From: JBCBKP01 sp038521625
GTDB lineage: Bacteria > Planctomycetota > Phycisphaerae > Phycisphaerales > UBA1924
DNA: 64,000 nucleotides
Reading direction: 5' to 3'
Assembly: GCA_038521625.1 (NCBI GenBank)
Contig: JBCBKP010000007.1
Coordinates: 42,997-106,996 of the forward strand
Shown: piece after piece, positions 47,165 to 55,202 of the stretch
Layout of the letters: the number at the start of each line of letters is the position of its first letter
Position numbering within the stretch: the first letter of the stretch is position 1
Made by a program: the position numbers and the translations under genes
Notes under the pieces: model-generated
What the model was told of the DNA's origin: nothing
Databases searched by the model: none
The model's input: the letters and a program-made list of their open reading frames with translations, nothing else

Positions 47165-48295
47165 TCAGTAGTGCTCGGTCTTGCGGTCGCCGAACGAGGT
47201 GTAGACCGAGCGTGCGGCCTCGACGAGGTCGTTGGTGGCGGGCTCGACGAGGCGCTGCTTGTTGGCGGCCGACTCGAGCGGCACGTGGTCGAGCTTGCCC
47301 TCTTTCATCACCACGAGCCGGTTGCGGACGCCGGCGAGCAGGAGCTTGCTGGCCGCGTGGCCGAAGCGTGTGGCGAGCACGCGGTCGGCGGCGACCGGCG
47401 AGCCGCCGCGCTGGACGTGGCCGAGGACGACGCTGCGGCTCTCGATGCCGGTCTTGTCCTCGATGCCGTCGGCGACGTGCTTGCCGACGCCGCCGAGGCG
47501 CACGGGGTCGGGCGATGATTTGATCACGCGGTCGACGATCTGCTCGCCGCCCTTCGGCCTGGCGCCCTCGGAGCAGCAGACGACGGTGTACCGGCGTCCG
47601 CGCCGGGCGCGGGCCTCGATGAGATCGCAGACGTCATCGAGGTCGAAAGGGATCTCCGGGATCAGGATGACGTCCGAGCCCGAGGCGACGCCGGCGTGCA
47701 GCGCGAGCCAGCCGGCGTTGCGCCCCATGACCTCGACGACCATGGCGCGGTGGTGGCTGGCGGCGGTCGTGTGGACGCGGTCGAGGGCGTCGGTCGCGCA
47801 GGCGGCGGCGGAGAGGAACCCGAACGTGAGGTCGGTGCCGTGGAGATCGTTGTCAATAGTCTTCGGGACGCCGATGCAGTTGACGCCCTCGGCGGCGAAG
47901 GGGGCGGCGCCGGACATCGTGCCGTCGCCGCCGATGACGATCAGCGCGTCGAGGGCGTGGCGCTCCAGCGTCTCGAAGCACGTGTGGTTGACGTTCTCGA
48001 CGATCGGCTCGCCCCGGTCGTCGAGGCCGGTGACGTACGCGGATGGGTTGGCCTTGTTGGAGCTGCCGAGGATCGTGCCGCCCCGGGTCAGGATGCCCGA
48101 GGCGTCGTCGCGGTCCAGGGGCCGGACACGGTCCTCGATGAGTCCGAGAAAGCCGTCCTCGATCCCGAAGACCTCGACCCCGTTGAAGAGCAGGTCCTTG
48201 GTGACCATCCGGATGACGGCGTTGAGCCCGGGGCAGTCGCCGCCGCCGGTGAGGACGCCGACACGTTCGGGCTTCGATGCTTTGGCCTGTGCCAT
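47165..48295 (-). CDS. pfkA: 6-phosphofructokinase
   Basis: 376 residues. Landmarks are GVLTGGGDCPGLNAVIRMV, VIGGDGTMSGAAPF, VGVPKTIDNDLHGTD-type substrate loop (VPKTIDNDL), VVEVMGRNAGWLALHAG and, for the sugar phosphate, VLGHVQRGGSP. The Gly in GGDGT fits ATP as phosphate donor, while Lys in PKTIDND is the residue found in pyrophosphate enzymes. This Gly/Lys combination is known from group III ATP enzymes of actinobacteria, so ATP is more likely than PPi. It would carry out the committed step of glycolysis. Confidence 0.9.
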   Translation of the reverse strand: MAQAKASKPERVGVLTGGGDCPGLNAVIRMVTKDLLFNGVEVFGIEDGFLGLIEDRVRPLDRDDASGILTRGGTILGSSNKANPSAYVTGLDDRGEPIVENVNHTCFETLERHALDALIVIGGDGTMSGAAPFAAEGVNCIGVPKTIDNDLHGTDLTFGFLSAAACATDALDRVHTTAASHHRAMVVEVMGRNAGWLALHAGVASGSDVILIPEIPFDLDDVCDLIEARARRGRRYTVVCCSEGARPKGGEQIVDRVIKSSPDPVRLGGVGKHVADGIEDKTGIESRSVVLGHVQRGGSPVAADRVLATRFGHAASKLLLAGVRNRLVVMKEGKLDHVPLESAANKQRLVEPATNDLVEAARSVYTSFGDRKTEHY

Positions 48296-48369
48296 CGCTG
48301 GAGACTACCTTTCGAGGTCGCCCGGGGCTTGAGGGCCGGCCGGCGGCAACGGTCGAGGGAGGATCGGCG

Positions 48370-49428
48370 ATGCGTCACGAGCTTCTATGGTTGTTGTCGG
48401 TGGTTGTCGGGATCTCGGCGGCCGCGCCGGCTCAGCCGGCAGGACCTCCGGAAGCGGCACCCGAATCGGGCGTTCCGGCCGATCTCTCCTGGCGGTTCGA
48501 GACCGACGACGACCGTCTCTACGTCGCCCAGAAGCGCGTCTCGCTGCGCTCGACGACGCAGAGCGGGGCGCGGACCCGGGGGCTGAACGTCCAGCAGGAC
48601 TTCCGGCTGGAGGCCGCGGGCGACGATCCGGGGCGGGTCCGGATCGGGTTCGGGCCGTTCGCGATGGTGATCACGGCGGACGGCGAGCCGAGCTTTAGCT
48701 ACGTCGACGCGATCCACCGCGATGTCACCGGGGTGGTGCTGTCGCCGAACGTGCGGTACCAGGCGGCTCTGCGCGACGGCTCGGTCTTGTTCGACCTCGG
48801 GCCGAAGGGGATCGGTCGGATCGCCGGGGGGTACGACGCCCTGCTCGACGTGATGGTGGACTTCATCGAGGGGCACGGCATCGAGGACATCTACCTCAAG
48901 CAGTTCCTGCGCGAGGACGTCTTCACTCGTGATTTCTTGGAGGCCCAGCTGGGGCGCCAGTTCGGCGTGCTCCCCGGGAAGGCCGCGGTCGTCGGCGAAG
49001 AGTTCGAGCTGCTAACCGCCGATATCGTCGAGAACGTCGGGGTCGTGACGGTGGGGGAGCGGTACGTGCTGCGTGAGATCGTCGAACGCGACGGGCGGCG
49101 CATCGCGATCGCGGAGGGCGCCGGCGTGATCCAGAGCCGCGAGGGGGCGCTGAGCGCGACGGTCCTGAACCCCGTCGTGGAGTTCGAGCGGAACGAGGTC
49201 CGCTCGCGCCTGGAGTTCCTGCTCGACGAGGGGCGCGTCTGGGAGTTCCGTCGCGAGTACGACATCGTCGCGAAGGTGCGGTGGACGGACCCGGCGATCG
49301 GGGCGTCGGTCGCCGACGTCGAGGTGCGGATGCGGACCCGGATGGCCGATTCCGAGGCGGGGGGCGGGGACTGGATGGTCGCCCTGCCGGCGTTCGCGGC
49401 CCCCGCTCCGAACGCGCTGATCCCGTGA
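48370..49428 (+). CDS. Secreted beta-rich protein, unknown function (DUF6263-like)
   Basis: 352 residues from ATG 48370 (GGAGG upstream). A signal peptide (MRHELLWLLSVVVGISAAAP) is followed by a beta-strand-rich body (LSWRFETDDDRLYVAQKRVS; RLEAAGDDPGRVRIGFGPFA; VVLSPNVRYQAALRDGSVLF; VRWTDPAIGASVADVEVRMR). This repeats the pattern 'threshold strand, charged loop, strand' seen in periplasmic lipoprotein-like domains that measure or bind small molecules. There is no catalytic motif. It is separated from the DUF58 operon by 62 nt and the TAGACT promoter, so it is likely a separate unit. Confidence 0.55.
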   Translation: MRHELLWLLSVVVGISAAAPAQPAGPPEAAPESGVPADLSWRFETDDDRLYVAQKRVSLRSTTQSGARTRGLNVQQDFRLEAAGDDPGRVRIGFGPFAMVITADGEPSFSYVDAIHRDVTGVVLSPNVRYQAALRDGSVLFDLGPKGIGRIAGGYDALLDVMVDFIEGHGIEDIYLKQFLREDVFTRDFLEAQLGRQFGVLPGKAAVVGEEFELLTADIVENVGVVTVGERYVLREIVERDGRRIAIAEGAGVIQSREGALSATVLNPVVEFERNEVRSRLEFLLDEGRVWEFRREYDIVAKVRWTDPAIGASVADVEVRMRTRMADSEAGGGDWMVALPAFAAPAPNALIP

Positions 49429-49478
49429 CGGGCCGCCCGAGCGGGCGGGCGGGCCTGCCGGGCGCGATCCGGATGCCG

Positions 49479-49484
49479 TAGACT
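49479..49484 (+). promoter_or_regulatory. Leaderless -10 element TAGACT of the DUF58 operon
   Basis: TAGACT lies 6 nt before the GTG start at 49491. No ribosome binding site is present. It would drive the whole 49.5-60.6 kb cluster. Confidence 0.5.
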
Positions 49485-49490
49485 CCGGTC

Positions 49491-50522
49491 GTGGCGACGG
49501 AGGGCACGACGACGAATCCGGGCGCGTCCTCGGCACCGCGGAGCGCCGCGAGCGGCGGGGTGGACGCATCGCTCTACCTGCACCCGCAGACGCTGGCGCG
49601 TCTGGGCTCGTTCGAGCTCCGCGCGAAGATGATCGTCGAGGGCGTGATGAGCGGGATGCACCGCTCGCCGTACCAGGGATTCAGCGTCGAGTTCGCGCAG
49701 CACCGCCCGTACTCGCCCGGCGACGACGTCCGCCACCTGGATTGGAAGGTCTTCGCGCGGACCGACAAGCTGCAGATCAAGCAGTATCAGCAGGAGACCA
49801 ACCTCGATCTGGTCTGCCTGGTCGACGCGTCCGGCTCGATGAACTACGGCTCGCGCAGCTTCGCCGACGCGAGCGGCGTGGGCCGCAAGACCAGCCTGGA
49901 CGGTCGCGTGAACTGGACGAAGTTCGACCACGCGACGGGCTTCGCGGCGGCGATGAGCTATATCACGCTCAGGCAGGGCGACCGGACGGGGCTGATCGTC
50001 TTCGCGGACGAGATCAGCGCGATGGTGAGCCGGTCGAGCCAGCGGGGGACGTGGCGGCAGATCGTCGAGGCGCTCGCGACGCACCCGGTCGACCGGCCGA
50101 CCGACATCCGGCGCGTCATCGATCAGACGCTGAGCACGATCACCAACCGGGCGCTGATCGTGCTGATCAGCGACCTGTTCGAGGACATCGAGTCGATCCG
50201 CCAGGCGATGGCCCGGGTCCGGCACCGCGGGCACGACCTGATCGCCTTCCAGATCCTCGACCGCTCGGAGCGTGAGTTCGACTTCAAGGACGCGGCGCCG
50301 TTCCGCGGGTTCGAGGGCGAGGCGCCGCTCCGGGTCGACCCGCGGGCGCTCCGCCCGGCCTACCTGGCAGCGATCAACGAGCACATCGAGGCCGTCGGGC
50401 GGACCTGCCGTGCGTTCGGGTTCGACCACGAGATCGTCAGCACCCACGACTGGCTCGGGCCGCCGTTGGCGGCTTTCGTGGCGCGTCGGAACGCGGCGTT
50501 CAAGCGGCTGAAGCAGGGCTGA
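49491..50522 (+). CDS. DUF58 (von Willebrand-related) protein
   Basis: 343 residues from GTG. The DUF58 motif GFSVEFAQHRPYSPGDDVRH, then LDWKVFARTDKLQIKQYQQE, is followed by a metal-ion-dependent adhesion site (VCLVDASGSMNYGS, DxSxS) and TGLIVFADEIS, then ALIVLISDLFEDIES. DUF58 proteins normally work with MoxR ATPases as co-chaperones or metal-insertion helpers. No MoxR gene lies in this window. It is the first gene of the cluster and overlaps nothing; the BatA-like gene starts 13 nt after its stop. Confidence 0.88.
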   Translation: MATEGTTTNPGASSAPRSAASGGVDASLYLHPQTLARLGSFELRAKMIVEGVMSGMHRSPYQGFSVEFAQHRPYSPGDDVRHLDWKVFARTDKLQIKQYQQETNLDLVCLVDASGSMNYGSRSFADASGVGRKTSLDGRVNWTKFDHATGFAAAMSYITLRQGDRTGLIVFADEISAMVSRSSQRGTWRQIVEALATHPVDRPTDIRRVIDQTLSTITNRALIVLISDLFEDIESIRQAMARVRHRGHDLIAFQILDRSEREFDFKDAAPFRGFEGEAPLRVDPRALRPAYLAAINEHIEAVGRTCRAFGFDHEIVSTHDWLGPPLAAFVARRNAAFKRLKQG

Positions 50523-50535
50523 TGGGGGTGGCGCG

Positions 50536-52755
50536 TTGAGCTTCCTGCAGCCGGCTCTGCTCGCCTTCGGGCTCCTGTCGGTCGCGGCGCCGATCCTGAT
50601 CCACATCCTGCTGCGTCGGCGCCGCAAGCCGATCGCGTTCGGCGCGATGCGGTTCCTGCTCGAGGCGCACCGACGGCAGCGCCGGCGGACCCGGCTCGAG
50701 CAGATCCTCCTCCTCGCGGCGCGGTGCCTGGCACTGCTGTTCGCGGCGCTGGCGGTCGGCGGGCCGGTGCTCGGGGGCGACGCCTACGCGGGGCGCCCGC
50801 GCGTGCTCTATCTGCTGGTCGACAACTCGCTGACGTCGAGCGCGATCCGCGAGGGCGAGCCCGAGCTGGCCTCCGGACGCGCCGCGGCGCTGGCCGCGCT
50901 CGGCGCGCTCGATCCGGCCCGCGGCGACCGCGCGTCCCTCATCACGCTGGCGGGGCCGGCCGAGGGCGTCATCCTGCCGCCCTCGAGCGATCTCGACGCG
51001 GTCGCCGAGGCCGTGCGATCGCTGGCGCCCAGCGATGCCCGCGCGGACGTCGAGGGCGCAGTCCGGCTGGCCGCCTCGGCGATGTCGGCGGGCGACGAGG
51101 GGTCCGCGGTCGAGTCGCTCTTGCTCGTCAGCTCGATGCGCGAGGGCGTGCTGTCGGAGCGTCCGCGCCTGACCCCGATCGAGGGCTCCGGGGCGGCGCC
51201 CGCGGTCTCGGTGACGAGGCCCGCATCCGGGGCGCTGCCGAGCGTGTGGATCGAGTCGGCGCGACCGCTCCGCCCCGTGCTCGTGACCGGGGACGGCTCG
51301 CCGACGCAGGACCGCCAGGTCGGCGTGCGGCTCCGTCGCGACGCGACCTCGGCCGTCGCGGGCACGTCGATCGTGCGGGTCGGCCTCGAGCGCGTGGGCG
51401 ACGACGGCGAGCCGCGCTCGGCGGGCGAGTCCGCACGCCGGCTCGTTCGGTGGGACGCCGGGCAGCTCGAGCAGACGGCGACGCTCCCGATCGAGCTGCC
51501 GGCCCGGACGGTGCGCGAGACCCTGGTCCTGCGCACGACGCTCGAGCCGGGCGATCTCCCCGACGCGATCGCGCGCGACAACACGGCGCTGGCCGCGATC
51601 GAGCCCAAGTCGGAGCTTCGCGTCGCCATCATCGCGAGGCCCGAATCGTCGGACCCTGCGGCGGTGAGCGATCTGCGACCTGACCAGTGGGTCGCGGCGG
51701 CGCTCGACCCAGGGATCGACGGCGGGACCGGGCTGACGCCGAGCGTGATCGACACGGCGTTGATCGACCGGGCTCGGCTCGCCGGGTTCGACGCGGCGAT
51801 CGTGACGCGCCCCGATCTGCTGAGCGACGCGGCCTGGCGCGAGCTGGCCGCGTTCTCGAGGGCGGGCCGCCCGGTGCTCGTGACGCCGCGGTCCGGCAGC
51901 GCCGGGCAGGGCTGGACGTCGTCGCTCGAGTCGGGCTTCGGCGTCGATCTCGGCGCGGGCGCGTCGAGCGTCGAGCACCCGGGCCTGGCGCTCGCGAGCC
52001 CCTCGGCCGCGAGCGTCTCGGAGGAGCTTCGGCTGCTCTCGAGCGAGATCGCGGACCTCGTGCGCGGGGTCGTCACGACGCGCTCGCTGCCCTTCGAGGC
52101 GGGCGAGGGCGCCCGCGTGCTGCTCGAATTCGAGGACGGTCGCCCGGCGCTGGCGCGGGTCGCGTCGGAGAACGGCTCGGCCTGCTTCGTGCTCGCGGTG
52201 GCGATCGATCTCGGATGGACCGACCTGCCCGCGCGACCGATCTTCCTCCCGCTGATCCAGGAGCTCGTGCGTCAGGGGGTGGCCGGCGAGGTGCGCGGCG
52301 TGGTGCAGGTCGCCGGGCCGGTCGACGAGGTCCCGCCGGGCACGCAGAACGTTGTGAGCCGCACGGGCAGCTTCCGCTGGTCGGCCGATGAACCGGCGGC
52401 GATCCGCACCGCGGGCCCGGCGGTCGCCGCCTCGGAGGGCGGGGACCGCGCCGGACTCGTGCTGGTGAACACGGACACCCGGGCCTCGACCCTCTCGGCC
52501 ACCGCCGAGGACGAGGTTCTGGCGTGGCTCGGGGACCTGGCGGGCGAAGCACCCGCGCGGGTCTTCGGGGTCGACGAGGACGGCGAGTTCGACACGCGTG
52601 GCGTGCTCGGCGCCGGGTCCAGCGACGGACCGATCGACTGGCCGCTGCTGGTCGCGGCGCTGGTCATGGCGCTGGTGGACGTCACGCTCGGGAAGCACGC
52701 GAGCCACGCCGGCTCGGCCGCGCCGCGGGGCCGGCGGTCGGAGCAGGCCCGATGA
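50536..52755 (+). CDS. BatA-domain membrane protein with von Willebrand-like region
   Basis: 739 residues from TTG 50536. The N-terminal BatA signature is MSFLQPALLAFGLLSVAAPI, LIHILLRRRRKPIAFGAMRF, with two membrane helices in the first 80 residues. A von Willebrand A-like fold follows (VLYLLVDNSLTSSAIREGEP), although the DxSxS motif is altered to DNSLTSS. A beta-sandwich region and a glutamine-amidotransferase-like domain (AAIVTRPDLLSDAAWRELAA) come next. A last membrane helix is near the C-terminus (WPLLVAALVMALVDVTL). It resembles the BatA/BatB proteins of the aerotolerance cluster and is coupled to the next gene by ATGA (52752-52755). Confidence 0.8.
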   Translation: MSFLQPALLAFGLLSVAAPILIHILLRRRRKPIAFGAMRFLLEAHRRQRRRTRLEQILLLAARCLALLFAALAVGGPVLGGDAYAGRPRVLYLLVDNSLTSSAIREGEPELASGRAAALAALGALDPARGDRASLITLAGPAEGVILPPSSDLDAVAEAVRSLAPSDARADVEGAVRLAASAMSAGDEGSAVESLLLVSSMREGVLSERPRLTPIEGSGAAPAVSVTRPASGALPSVWIESARPLRPVLVTGDGSPTQDRQVGVRLRRDATSAVAGTSIVRVGLERVGDDGEPRSAGESARRLVRWDAGQLEQTATLPIELPARTVRETLVLRTTLEPGDLPDAIARDNTALAAIEPKSELRVAIIARPESSDPAAVSDLRPDQWVAAALDPGIDGGTGLTPSVIDTALIDRARLAGFDAAIVTRPDLLSDAAWRELAAFSRAGRPVLVTPRSGSAGQGWTSSLESGFGVDLGAGASSVEHPGLALASPSAASVSEELRLLSSEIADLVRGVVTTRSLPFEAGEGARVLLEFEDGRPALARVASENGSACFVLAVAIDLGWTDLPARPIFLPLIQELVRQGVAGEVRGVVQVAGPVDEVPPGTQNVVSRTGSFRWSADEPAAIRTAGPAVAASEGGDRAGLVLVNTDTRASTLSATAEDEVLAWLGDLAGEAPARVFGVDEDGEFDTRGVLGAGSSDGPIDWPLLVAALVMALVDVTLGKHASHAGSAAPRGRRSEQAR

Positions 52756-55094
52756 GCGGGCTCGTCGACGCGATCTTCGGTCTCGAGGCGATGCGGTTCG
52801 GCGCCGAGGGCGTCGAGTTCGGCTGGGCCCGACCGCTGCCGGGCTGGCTCTGGGTGCTGGCGATCGCGCTCGCGCTCGGCGGCAGCTTCTGGAGCTACAG
52901 CCGGCTCGACGCGCCCCGCCGGGCCCGCGCGGCGCTGGTGCTGGTCCGAGCGCTCTCGCTGCTGCTCCTGGTGTGGATGCTCGCCGGGCCTCGCCTCGAG
53001 CGCGACCGATCGACGGTCGAACGCGACTGGGTGGTCGGCGTCGTCGATCGCTCGGCCTCGCTCGGCGTCGCGGACGCCGGCCGCGGTTCCCGAGACGATG
53101 AACTCCGCGGGGCGCTCGAGGCGGCGGCGGGATCGCTCGATTCGATCGCCGAGAGCAAGCGGCTCGCCTGGCTCGGCTTCGACGTCGCGGCGTACGAGCT
53201 CCCGACGGCCGACGGCGCGTCGGTGCCGGGCCTCGGCCCGCCCTCCGGCGACGGGACGCGTCTGGGCGCGGCCCTCGGCGCGGCGCTCGAGCGCGTGCGC
53301 GGGCGGCCGGTGAGCGCGTTCGTCGTCTTCTCCGACGGCCGCAGCGACGACGATCCCGGCGGCGAGGCCACGCGGGCGATCGCGCGTGCCGGCGTGCCTG
53401 TGTTCGTGGTCCCGCTCGGCGCCGAGGCCGGACGCGAGGACTGGCGCCTCCGCGCCCCGGTCTCGCCGGGCATCGCGTACGTCGACGATCTGGTGCCGGT
53501 CCGCGTCCGCATCGAGGGGCCGGCCAGCTCGGGCGGCACCGTCCAGCTGATCGACAGCCAGACCGGCGAGCTGGTCGCCTCCGAGCGCATCGAGGCGGGG
53601 GACGCGGCGCTCGCGAGCGGCGAGCCCGTGCCCGTGGTCTTCCGCCCCGGCGAGGCGGGCGATCGCCGGCTCGAGGTGCGGTTCGTGCCCGACCAGCCCG
53701 ACCTGATCGCGCAGAACAACACCAGGTCAATCGCGATCCGAGTGGTCGACGATCCGATCCGCGTGCTGCATCTGGACGGCGCGCCGCGGTGGGAGCAGCG
53801 GTACCTGCGGGCGCTGATGCTCCGCGAGCGGTCGATCGTTTCGACATCGCTGATCCTCTCGGCCGATCGCCGGTTCCAGCAGGACGGGAACGAGACGATC
53901 CCGCGCCTCCCCGTGACGCCCTCGGAGTGGGAGCCGTTCGACCTGGTCGTCGTGGGTGACCTCCGGGCGCAGCTGATGACCGCCGATCAGCTCGAGGGAT
54001 TGCGTCGGCACGTGACCGAGTCGGGGGCCGGGCTGCTCTGGCTGGGCGGCCCGGGGTCGACGCCGATGTCCTGGATCGGCACGCCGCTCGAGGACCTGCT
54101 GCCCTTCACCGTGCCGGGCTCGGTCGAGCTGCCGCTCTGGGACGAGCCGGTGACGCTTGCGCGCGAGCCCGCGGCGGAGCGGCTCGGTCTGATCGAACTG
54201 ACGGGAGAAGGCGCCGCCGACGGGGCCGACGTCCAGGAGTACTGGGCCGGACGCGTGAGCAACCCGGACACCGGATGGTCGGTCTTCCGCTGGGCGCAGC
54301 GCGTGCCGGGGGAGTGGCTGAAGCCGACGTCCGAGATCTTCGCGTCGGCACGACCCGTGTCTGGCGCGGACGGCAGCGCCGCGGGTCGCCCGCTCGTGAC
54401 CGGCATGCGGTACGGCTCCGGGCGCGTCGCGTACGTCGCGACCGACGAGGTCTGGCGCTGGCGGTTCGGGCGGGGCGAGGCGCTCTACGAGCGGTTCTGG
54501 CTGCCGATGATCCGGCACCTGGCGCGGGGGCGGCTCGAGCGCACGGGGCAGCGTGCGGTCCTGAGCGTGCGTCCCGAGGAGCCCATCCGCGGCTCAGTGG
54601 CCAACGTCGTCGTCGAGCTGTTCGACCAGTCGCTGGTCGACATCGCGCCACCGAGCCTTCGCATCGCGGTGACCGAGCCGGGCGGGGCCGAGGTGGAGCT
54701 GACGCTGATCCGAGAGCCAGGCCCGCGGTCGCGCGGGCGCTACAGCGCCGCGTGGACGCCGACGCGGACCGGCGAGCACCGGGTGGTCGCGACCGACGCG
54801 CTGCTCGCGGCCCTCGCGCTCGAGGCGAGCCCGCGCGTGGTCCCGCCGGGTGACGAGCTGCGTCGCCCGCAGACCGACCACGCGACGCTGCGTTCGATCG
54901 CGGAGGCGACGGGCGGCGCGGTCGTCCGACCGGACCAACTCTCGACGCTCGTCGATCTGCTCCCGAACCGCGAGCGGATCGTGGTGGGCCGTCCCGAGAC
55001 GGCGGACCTCTGGAATCGTCCGCCCGTATTCGCGATCTTGTTCGTTCTTCTTTCGGTGGAATGGGCGGTGCGAAGGCTGATCCGGCTGTCGTGA
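52752..55094 (+). CDS. Large membrane protein with von Willebrand and amidotransferase-like domains
   Basis: 780 residues from ATG 52752. Two membrane helices lie at about 30-48 and 60-78. A von Willebrand A-like domain follows (VVGVVDRSASLGVADAGR; SAFVVFSDGRSDDDPGG), then immunoglobulin-like beta domains (DDLVPVRVRIEGPASSGGTV) and a glutamine-amidotransferase-like domain (IRVLHLDGAPRWEQRYLRAL; LVVVGDLRAQLMTADQLEGL). A last helix closes the protein (PVFAILFVLLSVEWAVRRLI). This composite form is typical of planctomycetal proteins placed next to DUF58/BatA genes. It likely forms a membrane complex with its neighbours; no enzymatic residue set is complete. Confidence 0.78.
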   Translation: MSGLVDAIFGLEAMRFGAEGVEFGWARPLPGWLWVLAIALALGGSFWSYSRLDAPRRARAALVLVRALSLLLLVWMLAGPRLERDRSTVERDWVVGVVDRSASLGVADAGRGSRDDELRGALEAAAGSLDSIAESKRLAWLGFDVAAYELPTADGASVPGLGPPSGDGTRLGAALGAALERVRGRPVSAFVVFSDGRSDDDPGGEATRAIARAGVPVFVVPLGAEAGREDWRLRAPVSPGIAYVDDLVPVRVRIEGPASSGGTVQLIDSQTGELVASERIEAGDAALASGEPVPVVFRPGEAGDRRLEVRFVPDQPDLIAQNNTRSIAIRVVDDPIRVLHLDGAPRWEQRYLRALMLRERSIVSTSLILSADRRFQQDGNETIPRLPVTPSEWEPFDLVVVGDLRAQLMTADQLEGLRRHVTESGAGLLWLGGPGSTPMSWIGTPLEDLLPFTVPGSVELPLWDEPVTLAREPAAERLGLIELTGEGAADGADVQEYWAGRVSNPDTGWSVFRWAQRVPGEWLKPTSEIFASARPVSGADGSAAGRPLVTGMRYGSGRVAYVATDEVWRWRFGRGEALYERFWLPMIRHLARGRLERTGQRAVLSVRPEEPIRGSVANVVVELFDQSLVDIAPPSLRIAVTEPGGAEVELTLIREPGPRSRGRYSAAWTPTRTGEHRVVATDALLAALALEASPRVVPPGDELRRPQTDHATLRSIAEATGGAVVRPDQLSTLVDLLPNRERIVVGRPETADLWNRPPVFAILFVLLSVEWAVRRLIRLS

Positions 55095-55202
55095 CCCCGC
55101 CCGGATCAGGGTTCCATCGCCCGCCGCGCTGGCGATGTGTCACAATGCATCGGGTCGCGTCCCGATCCGTATCAGGGCGGGACCGCCGAGCAGGAGGGCA
55201 GT

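Noticed and set aside
50500..53847. 1115-codon minus-strand frame across the BatA-type genes
   Set aside because: Antisense shadow with extreme Arg and Pro content; the plus-strand genes have motifs and coupled starts.
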